Of a stretch of DNA of 45,336 nucleotides, positions 38,259 to 45,336 are shown in pieces; the stretch's first letter is position 1; each line of letters opens with the position of its first letter. Made by a program: the position numbers and the translations under genes. The notes beneath the pieces were generated by a model. It had not been told where the DNA came from and made no database searches. It saw nothing but the letters and a program-made list of their open reading frames with translations. Origin of the DNA: CAILLO01 sp964579735 (GTDB lineage Bacteria > Bacillota > Clostridia > Saccharofermentanales > UBA5734); NCBI GenBank assembly GCA_964579735.1, contig CAZOHH010000009.1, positions 1 to 45,336 on the forward strand, given 5' to 3'.

Positions 38259-39058
38259 AGGACATCAGCCTCGGCCGCTTCTACCCGGCCGAGTCCCCGC
38301 TGCACCGGATGGACCCTCGGTTCAAGATTCTCGCCACGCTGGTTCTGATGGTCCTCGTCTTCATAGCGAACGACCTGTATGCATTCCTCGCCTACGCCCT
38401 TTTCGCAGTCGTTTGCGTCGTGCTGTCGCGCATACCCCCCATCCATGTCATCAAGAGCATCAAACCGGTCCTGTTCCTGATTCTCTTCGCCTTCGTCCTG
38501 AACGTGTTCAGCGGCAAGGGTGACGCGATCTTCACGGTCGGCCCGGTCACGGCGACCTGGGATGGACTCGTGACGGGGTTCCGCATGGCGGCACGTCTGA
38601 CGTTGCTCATCATGACCTCCTCGCTGTTGACGTTGACGACGACTCCGATCCTCGTCGCCGATGCGATGGAGCGCCTGATGAAGCCGTTGCAGCGGTTCGG
38701 GTTCCCTGCGCACGAGATGGCCATGATGATGTCCATCGCGCTTCGCTTCGTCCCGACCCTCATCGAGGAGACCGACAAGATCATGAAGGCCCAATCGTCC
38801 CGTGGGGCGGATTACGACACCGGTGGAATCCTGCGCAAGGCACGCGGTCTGGTCTCCGTGCTCGTTCCTCTCTTCATCGGGTCGTTCCGGAGAGCGGACG
38901 AACTGGCCGTCGCCATGGAGGCTCGCTGCTACCGGGGTGGAGAAGGACGGACGCGGCTGCGGGTCATGAAGGCGACCTCGGCCGATTGGGTCGCAGGAGT
39001 CGTCATCCTCGTCTTCTCGGCCGTCGTGGTGTTCCTCGAGGTTTTCCCTTTCGCTTGA
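38252..39058 (+). CDS. ecfT: ECF transporter transmembrane (T) component
   Basis: A 268-residue membrane protein linking the ATPases to S components. The first segments hold SPLHRMDPRFKILATLVLMVL, typical of EcfT. The cytoplasmic coupling helices carry QSSRGADYDTGG and VAMEARCYRGGEGRT, where the family has paired Ala-Arg-Gly-type motifs; here they read SRG and ARC. About five or six membrane helices in all. The ATG at 38252 is within the end of ecfA, so the two are translationally coupled. Confidence 0.95.
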   Translation: MLKDISLGRFYPAESPLHRMDPRFKILATLVLMVLVFIANDLYAFLAYALFAVVCVVLSRIPPIHVIKSIKPVLFLILFAFVLNVFSGKGDAIFTVGPVTATWDGLVTGFRMAARLTLLIMTSSLLTLTTTPILVADAMERLMKPLQRFGFPAHEMAMMMSIALRFVPTLIEETDKIMKAQSSRGADYDTGGILRKARGLVSVLVPLFIGSFRRADELAVAMEARCYRGGEGRTRLRVMKATSADWVAGVVILVFSAVVVFLEVFPFA

Positions 39059-39115
39059 CGCGGTTCGTTCTTCTAAAGATACTGAAGGGAAAAGACCTTC
39101 CGAGAGGAGCGAGCG

Positions 39116-39157
39116 ATGAAGTACGGCGGGTTTCGCATGGATGGGTTGCCGGGGTGA
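39116..39157 (+). CDS. Short upstream ORF (13 codons) coupled to truA
   Basis: ATG at 39116 with a strong AGAGGAGCGAGCG ribosome site encodes MKYGGFRMDGLPG and stops at 39155-39157, where TGATG overlaps the truA ATG by one base. truA itself lacks a clear ribosome site, so ribosomes finishing this ORF could restart on truA. It may be a translation-coupling leader or simply how truA gets its ribosomes. It is too short to have a recognisable product. Confidence 0.5.
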   Translation: MKYGGFRMDGLPG

Positions 39158-39942
39158 TGGGATTGGGGTGGAAGCGCAACATCGCGCTTCTCGTGGAATT
39201 CGATGGAACCCTTCTGCACGGGTGGCAGTCCCAGAAGAGCTGCCGCAGTGTCCAGGTCGAGATCGAGAAAGCCGTTTGCGCCGTCATGGGTCCCTCGACC
39301 CGACTGAACGGCTGCAGTCGTACGGATGCGGGCGTGCATGCCGAGGGCCACATATCCAACTTCTCCACGGACTCGCCGATGCCTGTCGAGAAGATCGCGC
39401 TTGCCTTGAATTCACGTCTTCCCGGCGACATCGCCGTCAAGGCCGCCGTAGAAGTTCCAGCCACCTTCCATGCACGGCATGATGCAATCGCAAAGACCTA
39501 TGTCTACCGACTCTGGAACCTCCCGTCGCCGCCGACGCTGCGCCGTTTCGACACCTGCCATATCCCCCGTGTCCTCGATCTGGACCGCATGAATGCAGCG
39601 GCGAAGCATCTGGAGGGCAGACATGACTTCACGACGTTCATGGCGGCCGGCTCCGCCGCGGCCTCCCCGGTCCGTACCCTGCACAGGGTCGAGGTCCGAA
39701 GGGAAGGTCCGCTGGTCGTCATCGAGGTTCAGGGGGATGGATTCCTGTACAACATGGTGAGAATCGTCGCAGGGACCTTGTGTTCCGTTGGATTCGGGAA
39801 AATCGCCCCCGGTGAGATCCCGGAGATCCTGGAGAGCCGCGAGCGGAAGAGGGCAGGGAAGACCATGCCGGCTCGTGGCCTCTCGCTGGTGGGGGTCGAG
39901 TATCCTGACGCGCTGTTCTCCGAATACCTCCGGATTCCATAA
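39157..39942 (+). CDS. truA: tRNA pseudouridine synthase A (38-40)
   Basis: Makes pseudouridine at positions 38-40 of tRNA. A 261-residue protein with RNIALLVEFDGTLLHGWQSQ, the catalytic Asp57 in CSRTDAGVHAEGH, the ALNSRLPGDIAV block, ARHDAIAKTYVYRLWN and GDGFLYNMVRIVAGTL. The ATG at 39157 (or the GTG just before at 39154) starts the family sequence and follows a short coupled upstream ORF. truA after ecfT is the usual gene order in Bacillota. Confidence 0.95.
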   Translation: MGLGWKRNIALLVEFDGTLLHGWQSQKSCRSVQVEIEKAVCAVMGPSTRLNGCSRTDAGVHAEGHISNFSTDSPMPVEKIALALNSRLPGDIAVKAAVEVPATFHARHDAIAKTYVYRLWNLPSPPTLRRFDTCHIPRVLDLDRMNAAAKHLEGRHDFTTFMAAGSAAASPVRTLHRVEVRREGPLVVIEVQGDGFLYNMVRIVAGTLCSVGFGKIAPGEIPEILESRERKRAGKTMPARGLSLVGVEYPDALFSEYLRIP

Positions 39943-39949
39943 AGCCTAT

Positions 39950-39979
39950 TTGACACGGTAAGACGCGACATGATACAAC
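39950..39979 (+). promoter_or_regulatory. Promoter of the deoR-type amino-sugar operon
   Basis: A perfect TTGACA (39950-39955) is followed after 18 bases by TACAAC (39974-39979), a fair -10; with a 16-base spacer, GATACA (39972-39977) is an alternative. It starts eight bases after the truA stop in an A+T-richer patch and overlaps CATGAT repeats. Confidence 0.65.
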
Positions 39980-40011
39980 ATGATTCGAAATGAAGCACGT
40001 TGCGTCATGAT
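39969..40011 (+). promoter_or_regulatory. Three CATGAT repeats, possible DeoR-family operator
   Basis: CATGAT occurs at 39969-39974, 39979-39984 and 40006-40011. The first two are spaced exactly ten bases, one helical turn, and flank or cover the -10; the third lies downstream of the start. DeoR-family repressors commonly bind short repeated sites at their own promoters, so autoregulation is likely. Confidence 0.5.
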
Positions 40012-40040
40012 GTGCCGTGCATGCAAGGAGGAGGCATCCC

Positions 40041-40805
40041 GTGCTGCAGGAAGAGCGGCTGCGAAGAATGAAGGAGCAAATCGACCTGAAGATCTTCTGC
40101 TCCCTCACTGACCTCTGCGAGACGTATGGAATCTCCCGAGCGACGGCCAGAAGGGATCTGAACCTCCTCGCCGACGCGAATCGGATCAAGTTGGTCCGCG
40201 GCGGCGCTTCTACGGTATCCGCCGGGACGACGTACGACACGCCCTATCGCGTCAAGAAGAACCTGTACCAGGAGGAGAAAGCCAGGATCGCGGAACTTGC
40301 TTTCCAGCAGATCCATGAAGGGGAGACGGTGATCCTCGACTCCGGCACGACTGCGCTGCGCATCGCGGAGCGGATCCGGACCGGGCACGACATCAAGGTC
40401 GCCACGAACGATGTCCAGATCGCAGCCTCGTTCGCCAATTTCGACGGGATCGACGTCACGGTCATCGGAGGGAGCCTGCGCAAGGGTTATTACTCGACCC
40501 TCGGGTACTTCGCGCAGATGACCCTGGAGAACATCCACGCCGACATCGCTTTCATCGGCGTCGACGCCATCGATGCGAACCATGGCTTCATGATCACGAA
40601 CACGGAAGAGGTGCTGGTGAAAAGGCTCATCATGGCTGCAGCGAAGCGGAAGGTCATCATCTGCGACCACACGAAATTCGAAAGCACCTCGTTCGTCCGA
40701 CTCTGTCTACTGGATGAAGTGGACCTGATCATCACGGGTCGCGAGCTCGACGAGAAGATTCTGGAGAAATATACAGAAGCCGGGGCAAGGATTCACCTCG
40801 CCTGA
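40041..40805 (+). CDS. DeoR-family transcriptional regulator
   Basis: A 254-residue regulator. An N-terminal winged helix (about residues 22-60, CSLTDLCETYGISRATARRDLNLLA) is followed by the DeoR-type sensor domain (about 75-235), which binds phosphorylated sugars and includes ILDSGTTALRIAERI, VATNDVQIAAS, VIGGSLRKGYYSTLG and DIAFIGVDAID. The GTG at 40041 follows CAAGGAGGAGGCATCCC. It is the first gene of a four-gene set with a SIS enzyme, a ROK kinase and a PIG-L deacetylase, and likely represses this operon until an amino-sugar phosphate accumulates. Confidence 0.92.
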   Translation: MLQEERLRRMKEQIDLKIFCSLTDLCETYGISRATARRDLNLLADANRIKLVRGGASTVSAGTTYDTPYRVKKNLYQEEKARIAELAFQQIHEGETVILDSGTTALRIAERIRTGHDIKVATNDVQIAASFANFDGIDVTVIGGSLRKGYYSTLGYFAQMTLENIHADIAFIGVDAIDANHGFMITNTEEVLVKRLIMAAAKRKVIICDHTKFESTSFVRLCLLDEVDLIITGRELDEKILEKYTEAGARIHLA

Positions 40806-40826
40806 AACCAGGGAAGGAAGTCGTAT

Positions 40827-41918
40827 ATGGAACACAATGCTACGGACACCTTGATGTGGAAAGAAATACTGGAACAACCGGAGGTCTTCCGGAGATTGCT
40901 GGACATCCAGCTTCCTGCCGTGCGGGCCATCGCCGCCGCCGCCGACGCGAAGGGGATACGCACCGTCGTCGTGGCGGCGCGCGGTACGTCGGACCACGCC
41001 GGCACGTTCGCCCAGTATCTGCTGGAGATCCGAAAGGGAATCCCCGTCTCGATGGCCGCGCCCTCGGTTCTGACGCTCTACCACGGAGCCCTCGACTTGA
41101 AGGACGCGATGGTGCTGGGCATCTCCCAATCCGGCAAAGCGGCCGATGTCCTCGAAGTGATGAAGCGCGGCAAGGAATCGGGTGGACTGGTGGTCGCCAT
41201 CACCAATGACCCGACATCGCCCATGGCCCTTTTCGCCGACCATTCCATCGACCTCGGCGCAGGTCTCGAGCGTTCAGTCGCCGCCACCAAGACCTTCGGC
41301 GCACAACTGTTCGTCGTTTCGATGCTCGCCGCCGTCTGGTCGGCGGATGAAGCCGCTCTCCAGCGCCTCCACGAAGTGCCCGCCCTCGTCGAGGAGACGA
41401 TCCGCACCCTGCCGCCGCAACTCGACCGCATCGTTCCGCAATACCGCTTCCTCCAGGAGGGCTTCGTGCTCGCCCGCGGCGTATCCTACCCCATCGCGAT
41501 GGAGATGGCTCTCAAGATCCAGGAAACGAATTACATCCGGATGAAGGCCTTCCCCGTCTCTGACTTCTACCATGGGCCGATGGCCATGCTGCACGCCGGG
41601 TTTCCCGTCGTTCTCTTTGCGGCTGAAGGCCCGGCATTCGAAGACTCCTGCCAGATGGCCGATCGGATCGGGGAGGTCGCATCGGACCTTCTTTGGGTCA
41701 CGGACGCTGACCCATCCGGAGACGGTGCACTTGCCGAGATGTTCGAGCAGAAAGGCGCCACCTATCGGATCATCCACCTGCCGCGCACCGGGGACGACGC
41801 CCTCTCCGCTTTCCTTTACGCCGTCTTCGCGCAGATGTTCGCATGCCGACTTTCCGTCGCACGCGGACTCGACCCGGACAGCCCGCGTCTACTGAAGAAG
41901 ATTACGATCACGCTATAG
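40827..41918 (+). CDS. Double-SIS-domain sugar-phosphate enzyme (NagB-II/AgaS/GlmD-like)
   Basis: A 363-residue protein with two SIS domains, as in the isomerase half of GlmS but lacking the glutaminase domain. First SIS (about residues 30-170): VVAARGTSDHAGTFAQYL, GISQSGKAADVLEVM and GLERSVAATKTFGAQ (matching the GxExSVAxTKT pattern). Second SIS (about 200-345): ARGVSYPIAMEMALKIQE and the DFYHGPMAML turn. Without the glutaminase domain such proteins are usually glucosamine- or galactosamine-6-phosphate deaminases/isomerases. Exact substrate is open. The ATG is 21 bases after the regulator, behind GGGAAGGAAG. Confidence 0.88.
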   Translation: MEHNATDTLMWKEILEQPEVFRRLLDIQLPAVRAIAAAADAKGIRTVVVAARGTSDHAGTFAQYLLEIRKGIPVSMAAPSVLTLYHGALDLKDAMVLGISQSGKAADVLEVMKRGKESGGLVVAITNDPTSPMALFADHSIDLGAGLERSVAATKTFGAQLFVVSMLAAVWSADEAALQRLHEVPALVEETIRTLPPQLDRIVPQYRFLQEGFVLARGVSYPIAMEMALKIQETNYIRMKAFPVSDFYHGPMAMLHAGFPVVLFAAEGPAFEDSCQMADRIGEVASDLLWVTDADPSGDGALAEMFEQKGATYRIIHLPRTGDDALSAFLYAVFAQMFACRLSVARGLDPDSPRLLKKITITL

Positions 41919-41931
41919 GGAGGATGCCTGC

Positions 41932-43362
41932 ATGACGACCTCGATGAGACTGGGTCTTCCAGTCGAACTCACCTGCCCGCCTGCACTCGACCCCGGATTC
42001 CTGCCTGCCGTCGCGTTCCGGAATGCCTACCGTGCAGCGGCGGCATCCCACCCTGAGTCCATCGACATCCGCATCGCCATCGTCCGTGATGATGGCCACG
42101 TCTCCGTGTGGACCGAGAAGTTCCTCCCTGCCCGACATGCCTTGGAAGCCGCGACGAAATTCCACCTCGAACGGCTGGTGAAGTCGCTGCTCTGGCTGAA
42201 AGGCGGCTGCAGGGTCGTACTCTCCGCACCGGAAGGTGCCGGGGAAGCACAGGTCCGGTGGGTCGTCTATCTTGCGGGCCATATCGCCAAGGTCTACTCC
42301 GCGACCGGCCGGCGCGCCTTCGATGCGGCCTTCATGGCCAACGTGTACGACGCGCCCTTCTCGGTCGTTGCCTTGCGCTCCGATCGCGCTCCCGCAGAGT
42401 CGGAACCATCCGTCCCCGTCGGCGGTCACCTCGACGGATGCAGGATCGGGCTCGACCTGGGGGGCAGCGATCGCAAGGTCTCGGCGGTCCAAGACGGCAT
42501 TCCCATCTTCAGCGAGGAGGTCGTCTGGCACCCGAAGACGGAGTCCGACCCCGCCTATCACTACGCAGGCATCATGGACGCGCTCCACTCGGCCGCGTCG
42601 AAATTGCCCCGGGTCGATTCCATCGGAGTCAGTGCCGCCGGCATCTATATCGGCAACCAAACGAAGGTGGCTTCGCTTTTCCTTTCGGTCTCCGAAAAGG
42701 CATTTCAAAGGAGTGTCCGGGACATCTTCCTCCGCGCCGCGGCGGATATGGGCGGAGTGCCCATCCGAGTCGTCAACGATGGCGATGTGACGGCCCTTGC
42801 AGGAGCCATGGCGCTCGGAGCGGATACGCTGCTCGGCATCGCCATGGGGACCAGCGAAGCGGCTGGTTTCGTGGATGCGGACGGCGGAATCAAGGGGTGG
42901 CTGAACGAACTGGCTTTCGTGCCGGTGGACTTCCAGGAACGCGCTCCGCGGGACGAATGGTCCGGCGATCTGGGTTGCGGCGTGAAGTACTTCTCGCAGG
43001 ATGCCGTGATCCGGCTTGCACCCAGAGGCGGAATCGAGCTGGACACGACGCTGCCGCCGGGAGAAAACCTGAAGATCGTCCAGAAACTGCACGCCGAAGG
43101 CCACCCGGGCGCGGACGCCGTATTCCGCACGATCGGAACCTATCTCGGGTACGCTCTCGCCGACTATGCGGCATTCTACCGGATGCGGCACGTCCTGGTC
43201 CTCGGCCGCGTGACTTCCGGCTCCGGAGGGGACGTTGTGCTCGAAGAGGCTCAGGCCGTTCTGGACACCGCATTCCCCGACATGTCGCGCAGTATCGAAC
43301 TCCACCTCCCCGACGAGAAGATCCGCCGCGTCGGCCAGTCCATCGCCGCAGCCTCCCTCTAG
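41932..43362 (+). CDS. ROK-like sugar kinase with extra N-terminal region
   Basis: A 476-residue protein. From about residue 170 it is an ASKHA kinase of ROK type: IGLDLGGSDRKVSAV (Asp175), GVSAAGIY, VVNDGDVTALAGA with the catalytic-base context Asp283, and MGTSEAAGF. The ROK zinc motif CxCGxxGCxE is not present. The first ~165 residues, with SIDIRIAIVRDDGHVSVW and KSLLWLKGGCRVVLSAPEG, are not recognised and double the length of a typical ROK kinase (about 300). Context suggests phosphorylation of an amino sugar or its N-acetyl form. The ATG lies 13 bases after the SIS gene, behind AGGGAGGATGCCTGC. Confidence 0.8.
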   Translation: MTTSMRLGLPVELTCPPALDPGFLPAVAFRNAYRAAAASHPESIDIRIAIVRDDGHVSVWTEKFLPARHALEAATKFHLERLVKSLLWLKGGCRVVLSAPEGAGEAQVRWVVYLAGHIAKVYSATGRRAFDAAFMANVYDAPFSVVALRSDRAPAESEPSVPVGGHLDGCRIGLDLGGSDRKVSAVQDGIPIFSEEVVWHPKTESDPAYHYAGIMDALHSAASKLPRVDSIGVSAAGIYIGNQTKVASLFLSVSEKAFQRSVRDIFLRAAADMGGVPIRVVNDGDVTALAGAMALGADTLLGIAMGTSEAAGFVDADGGIKGWLNELAFVPVDFQERAPRDEWSGDLGCGVKYFSQDAVIRLAPRGGIELDTTLPPGENLKIVQKLHAEGHPGADAVFRTIGTYLGYALADYAAFYRMRHVLVLGRVTSGSGGDVVLEEAQAVLDTAFPDMSRSIELHLPDEKIRRVGQSIAAASL

Positions 43363-43387
43363 GCGCTTCTTGCGAAAGGAGAGTTCC

Positions 43388-44254
43388 ATGTTCCACCAGA
43401 AGGACAGCGAGATCTTCGTTCCAGATGGCCTCCCCGTCGCGGCCGCTCTCGGGAGGACCACCCACCTTGCCGTCGGCGCGCATCAGGACGACATCGAATT
43501 CATGGCCCTTCAAGGGATTCTCGAATGCTTCGGCCGCACCGATCGCTGGTTCTGCGGGACGATCGTCACGGATGGTGCCGGATCGCCGCGCAATGGTATC
43601 TATTCGGACTGCACCGACGAAGACATGATGCGCATCCGGCGAGCAGAGCAGAAGAAGGCGGCGAATGTCGGCGACTACGGCTCGTGCGTGCTGCTCGCAC
43701 ACCCGAGCGCTCGAGTGAAGGATCCCACCGAGTCATCCGTCGTGGAGGACCTGCGGAAGGTGCTTCTCGCCACGCGCCCGACCGTCGTCTATACCCACAA
43801 CCCCGCGGACAAGCACGATACCCATGTCGCCACCTTCCTTCGCCTGCTGGCCGCGATACGCTCCCTTCCCAGTCAGGACCGCCCTTCGAAGTTTCTGGGC
43901 TGTGAAGTCTGGCGATCTCTCGACTGGCTCTGCGACACCGAAAAAGTCGCCGACGACATCGGCGGACACCCCAACCTCGGCGTAGCGCTTTCCTCGGTCT
44001 TCGACTCTCAGATCACGGGTGGAAAGCGCTACGATAGTGCAGTCGCAGGCCGCCGCCTGGCGAACGCGACCTTCTTCGAATCGCATCAGGTCGACGCAAC
44101 GCAGGCGCTCGCATTCTCGCTCGACATGACCCCGCTGATCCAGGATGAGGCGCTGGACCCGACCCGATTCATCCTCGATCGCATCCGGAACTTCGAGGAG
44201 GAAGTGACGAGTCGCGTATCAAGACTTACGCGCACGGACTCGAATTCGGTGTAG
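43388..44254 (+). CDS. PIG-L/LmbE-family deacetylase
   Basis: A 288-residue zinc-dependent N-deacetylase. The first metal motif is AHQDDIE with His32, Asp34-Asp35 (the family's HPDDxE, with Gln for Pro), the second is HNPADKHDTHV with His143 and His146. The family removes acetyl groups from N-acetylglucosamine-type sugars (GlcNAc-PI, mycothiol and bacillithiol precursors, chitobiose). It ends an operon with a ROK kinase and SIS enzyme, so it probably deacetylates a sugar or sugar phosphate to be deaminated by the SIS protein, replacing NagA. No signal peptide, so it is cytoplasmic. The ATG at 43388 follows GAAAGGAGAGTTCC. Confidence 0.9.
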   Translation: MFHQKDSEIFVPDGLPVAAALGRTTHLAVGAHQDDIEFMALQGILECFGRTDRWFCGTIVTDGAGSPRNGIYSDCTDEDMMRIRRAEQKKAANVGDYGSCVLLAHPSARVKDPTESSVVEDLRKVLLATRPTVVYTHNPADKHDTHVATFLRLLAAIRSLPSQDRPSKFLGCEVWRSLDWLCDTEKVADDIGGHPNLGVALSSVFDSQITGGKRYDSAVAGRRLANATFFESHQVDATQALAFSLDMTPLIQDEALDPTRFILDRIRNFEEEVTSRVSRLTRTDSNSV

Positions 44255-44257
44255 AAT
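44252..44257 (+). promoter_or_regulatory. Candidate -10 for sigI
   Basis: TAGAAT (44252-44257) at the 3' end of the PIG-L gene; the only -35-like match nearby, TTACGC (44226-44231), is 20 bases away, too far for a good promoter. The start would be near 44264. sigI genes are often self-regulated, but I could not find a clear SigI-type promoter. Confidence 0.3.
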
Positions 44258-44334
44258 CCCGATAAAGAGAGGAAAGAGAGGATCTGGAAACGAAAGAACG
44301 ATTCGAGCACACGGAAACTCGGGAGTCGGAATCG

Positions 44335-45075
44335 ATGCCGGAGGCTCTCCCCGAACTCGACTCGAAGGAGTCGGTCGATTCGCGCGCCCTCCTCGCCAAG
44401 ACCGACCCTCAGGCATTCGAGGATCTGGTGGTCGATTACCGCCCCTACATCCTCTCCTGCGCCGCACGTGTCTGCGTGAAACGGATCGATCCGGACAACG
44501 ACGAGGAGTACAGCACGGCACTTCTGGCTTTCTATGAAGCCGTACGCCAATACGATCCCTCTCGGGGCTCGTTCCTGTCCTTCGCTCGCTCCGTCATCCG
44601 CACCCGTCTGATCGACGGTTTCCGACGAGTCGGACGCCGCCCCCCGGTTCAATCCCTCGACGACGAAGCCGAGGACGATGAAGGCTATCACAAGGACCCG
44701 ACCGTTGCCGCGTCCGTCGACGCGTTCGAGCGAGAGACCCAGACCAGCGAGCGGCGGGAGGAAATCACTCGTTTCGCCGACGAACTTGCTGTCTGGAATC
44801 TGACTTTCCGGGATCTGGCGGATGCATCCCCGAAGGCTTACAAGACGAAGACCGCATGTGGTCTTCTGGTCCGGGAAATGCTGCTGGACACCACCCTGCA
44901 GGAGTCCTTCCGCAAGTCCCGTCAACTGCCGCTTGCAACCCTGTGCGAAAGGGCCGGAATACCCCGGAAAATCGCGGACCGGCATCGTAGATATATCGTG
45001 TCCGCAGTGCTCGTTTTGACAGGGGAATATCCTTATATGGCAGAGCATCTACGTTGGATGCGGACGAGGAAGTGA
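44335..45075 (+). CDS. sigI: RNA polymerase sigma factor SigI
   Basis: A 246-residue alternative sigma factor of the SigI family, which in Bacillota responds to heat and envelope or polysaccharide signals. The region-2 block is DPQAFEDLVVDYRPYILSCAARVC, followed by DEEYSTALLAFYEAVRQYDPSRGSFLSFARSVIRTRLIDGFRR. The C-terminal DNA-binding part (about residues 180-246) ends in IADRHRRYIVSAVLVLTGEYPYMAEHLRW, as in other SigI proteins. The ATG at 44335 has a GGGAG about nine bases upstream. In-frame open sequence extends upstream to 44266 without a usable start. The partner rsgI begins five bases after the stop. Confidence 0.95.
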   Translation: MPEALPELDSKESVDSRALLAKTDPQAFEDLVVDYRPYILSCAARVCVKRIDPDNDEEYSTALLAFYEAVRQYDPSRGSFLSFARSVIRTRLIDGFRRVGRRPPVQSLDDEAEDDEGYHKDPTVAASVDAFERETQTSERREEITRFADELAVWNLTFRDLADASPKAYKTKTACGLLVREMLLDTTLQESFRKSRQLPLATLCERAGIPRKIADRHRRYIVSAVLVLTGEYPYMAEHLRWMRTRK

Positions 45076-45080
45076 GAGAC

Positions 45081-45336
45081 ATGGACCGGATCGTATTGGA
45101 GAAGAAGGGAAGACATGGAATCGTGATGGAGCCGGATGGTTCCATGCGTCGCATTCGTCTACCCGTATTCGCGGAAGTCGGGTCCGTACTTCCCGCCCCC
45201 TGGTGGTCACCTCGTCCCCGGACCACCCCCATGGAAGCATTCCCGGTCCGACAGCCCAGGTCCATACCCCGCCGCACGTTCAGTCCCCGCCGCTTCGCAG
45301 CGGCGGCCACGGCTCTCATCGTTCTCGTCATGGGGG
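45081..45336 (+). CDS. rsgI: Anti-sigma factor RsgI, N-terminal part (cut by window edge)
   Basis: The first 85 codons of the membrane anti-sigma factor for SigI. The N-terminal cytoplasmic domain is visible (RIVLEKKGRHGIVMEPDG, then PVFAEVGSVL), followed by a Pro/Arg-rich stretch and the start of a membrane helix (FAAAATALIVLVMG). The extracellular domain, which in other species senses polysaccharides, lies outside the window, so its type cannot be judged. The ATG is behind GAGGAAGTGAGAGAC, close after sigI. Confidence 0.88.
   Translation, partial: MDRIVLEKKGRHGIVMEPDGSMRRIRLPVFAEVGSVLPAPWWSPRPRTTPMEAFPVRQPRSIPRRTFSPRRFAAAATALIVLVMG

Noticed and set aside
40827..41918. GlmS (glucosamine-fructose-6-phosphate aminotransferase)
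   Set aside because: Only the two SIS domains are present; the N-terminal glutaminase domain with its Cys1 nucleophile is missing, and the context is catabolic.
1..45336. tRNA, rRNA, CRISPR arrays, insertion sequences, prophage
   Set aside because: No cloverleaf-like segments in the short gaps, no regularly spaced repeats, no transposase, integrase or phage genes were found by reading both strands.

Overview
The window is a GC-rich (about 60% by eye) chromosomal stretch, almost fully coding, with strong GGAGG-type ribosome binding sites. It most resembles a high-GC Clostridia-like member of the Bacillota. The evidence is the S10-spc-alpha ribosomal block continuing through adk, map, a KOW protein, infA, rpmJ, rpoA, rplQ, ECF transporter genes and truA; a clostridial-type long L17; a SigI/RsgI pair; a PdaA-like deacetylase; and an FMN-riboswitch-controlled RibU. 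No rRNA, tRNA, CRISPR array, phage or insertion sequence was seen. Both ends cut genes (alr on the left, rsgI on the right).

Layout. 1-2.3 kb: 3' part of alanine racemase and an ArsB/NhaD/SLC13-type permease. 2.3-3.3 kb: promoter, FMN riboswitch, terminator and ribU. 3.3-5.9 kb: six small membrane-protein genes (two DUF2752 proteins, a two-helix protein, two zinc-ribbon/CD225-like proteins, one DUF4870-like protein), ending at a bidirectional terminator. 6.0-10.8 kb, minus strand: argC-argB-argD-argF plus a GNAT acetyltransferase, from a promoter that overlaps ARG-box-like palindromes. 11.0-12.2 kb: an orphan sugar-ABC ATPase of the MsmX/UgpC type. 12.3-19.7 kb: a CdaR/PucR-like regulator, ftsE, ftsX, an EnvC-like M23 hydrolase, an S41 protease, a methyltransferase and a PdaA-like deacetylase, i.e. 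a cell-division and wall-remodelling block. 19.7-36.4 kb: the ribosomal protein superoperon with secY, adk, map, infA and rpoA, with its own promoter, a long leader, an internal promoter before rpmJ and a terminator-like structure before rpsM. 36.4-39.9 kb: a fused two-ATPase EcfA, EcfT and TruA. 39.9-44.3 kb: a DeoR regulator, a SIS-domain sugar-phosphate enzyme, a ROK-type kinase with a large extra N-terminal region and a PIG-L deacetylase, which together look like an amino-sugar catabolic operon. 44.3 kb to the end: sigI and the start of rsgI.

How the parts connect. RibU is the substrate-binding part of an ECF transporter, and the EcfA/EcfT energising module it would need lies 33 kb downstream in the same window. 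The MsmX-like ATPase has no permease beside it and probably serves several sugar importers. FtsEX is expected to activate the EnvC-like hydrolase encoded next to it. The most interesting uncharacterised items are the amino-sugar operon, in which a PIG-L enzyme may stand in for NagA; the small membrane-protein cluster after ribU; and the RNA structures in the ribosomal operon.
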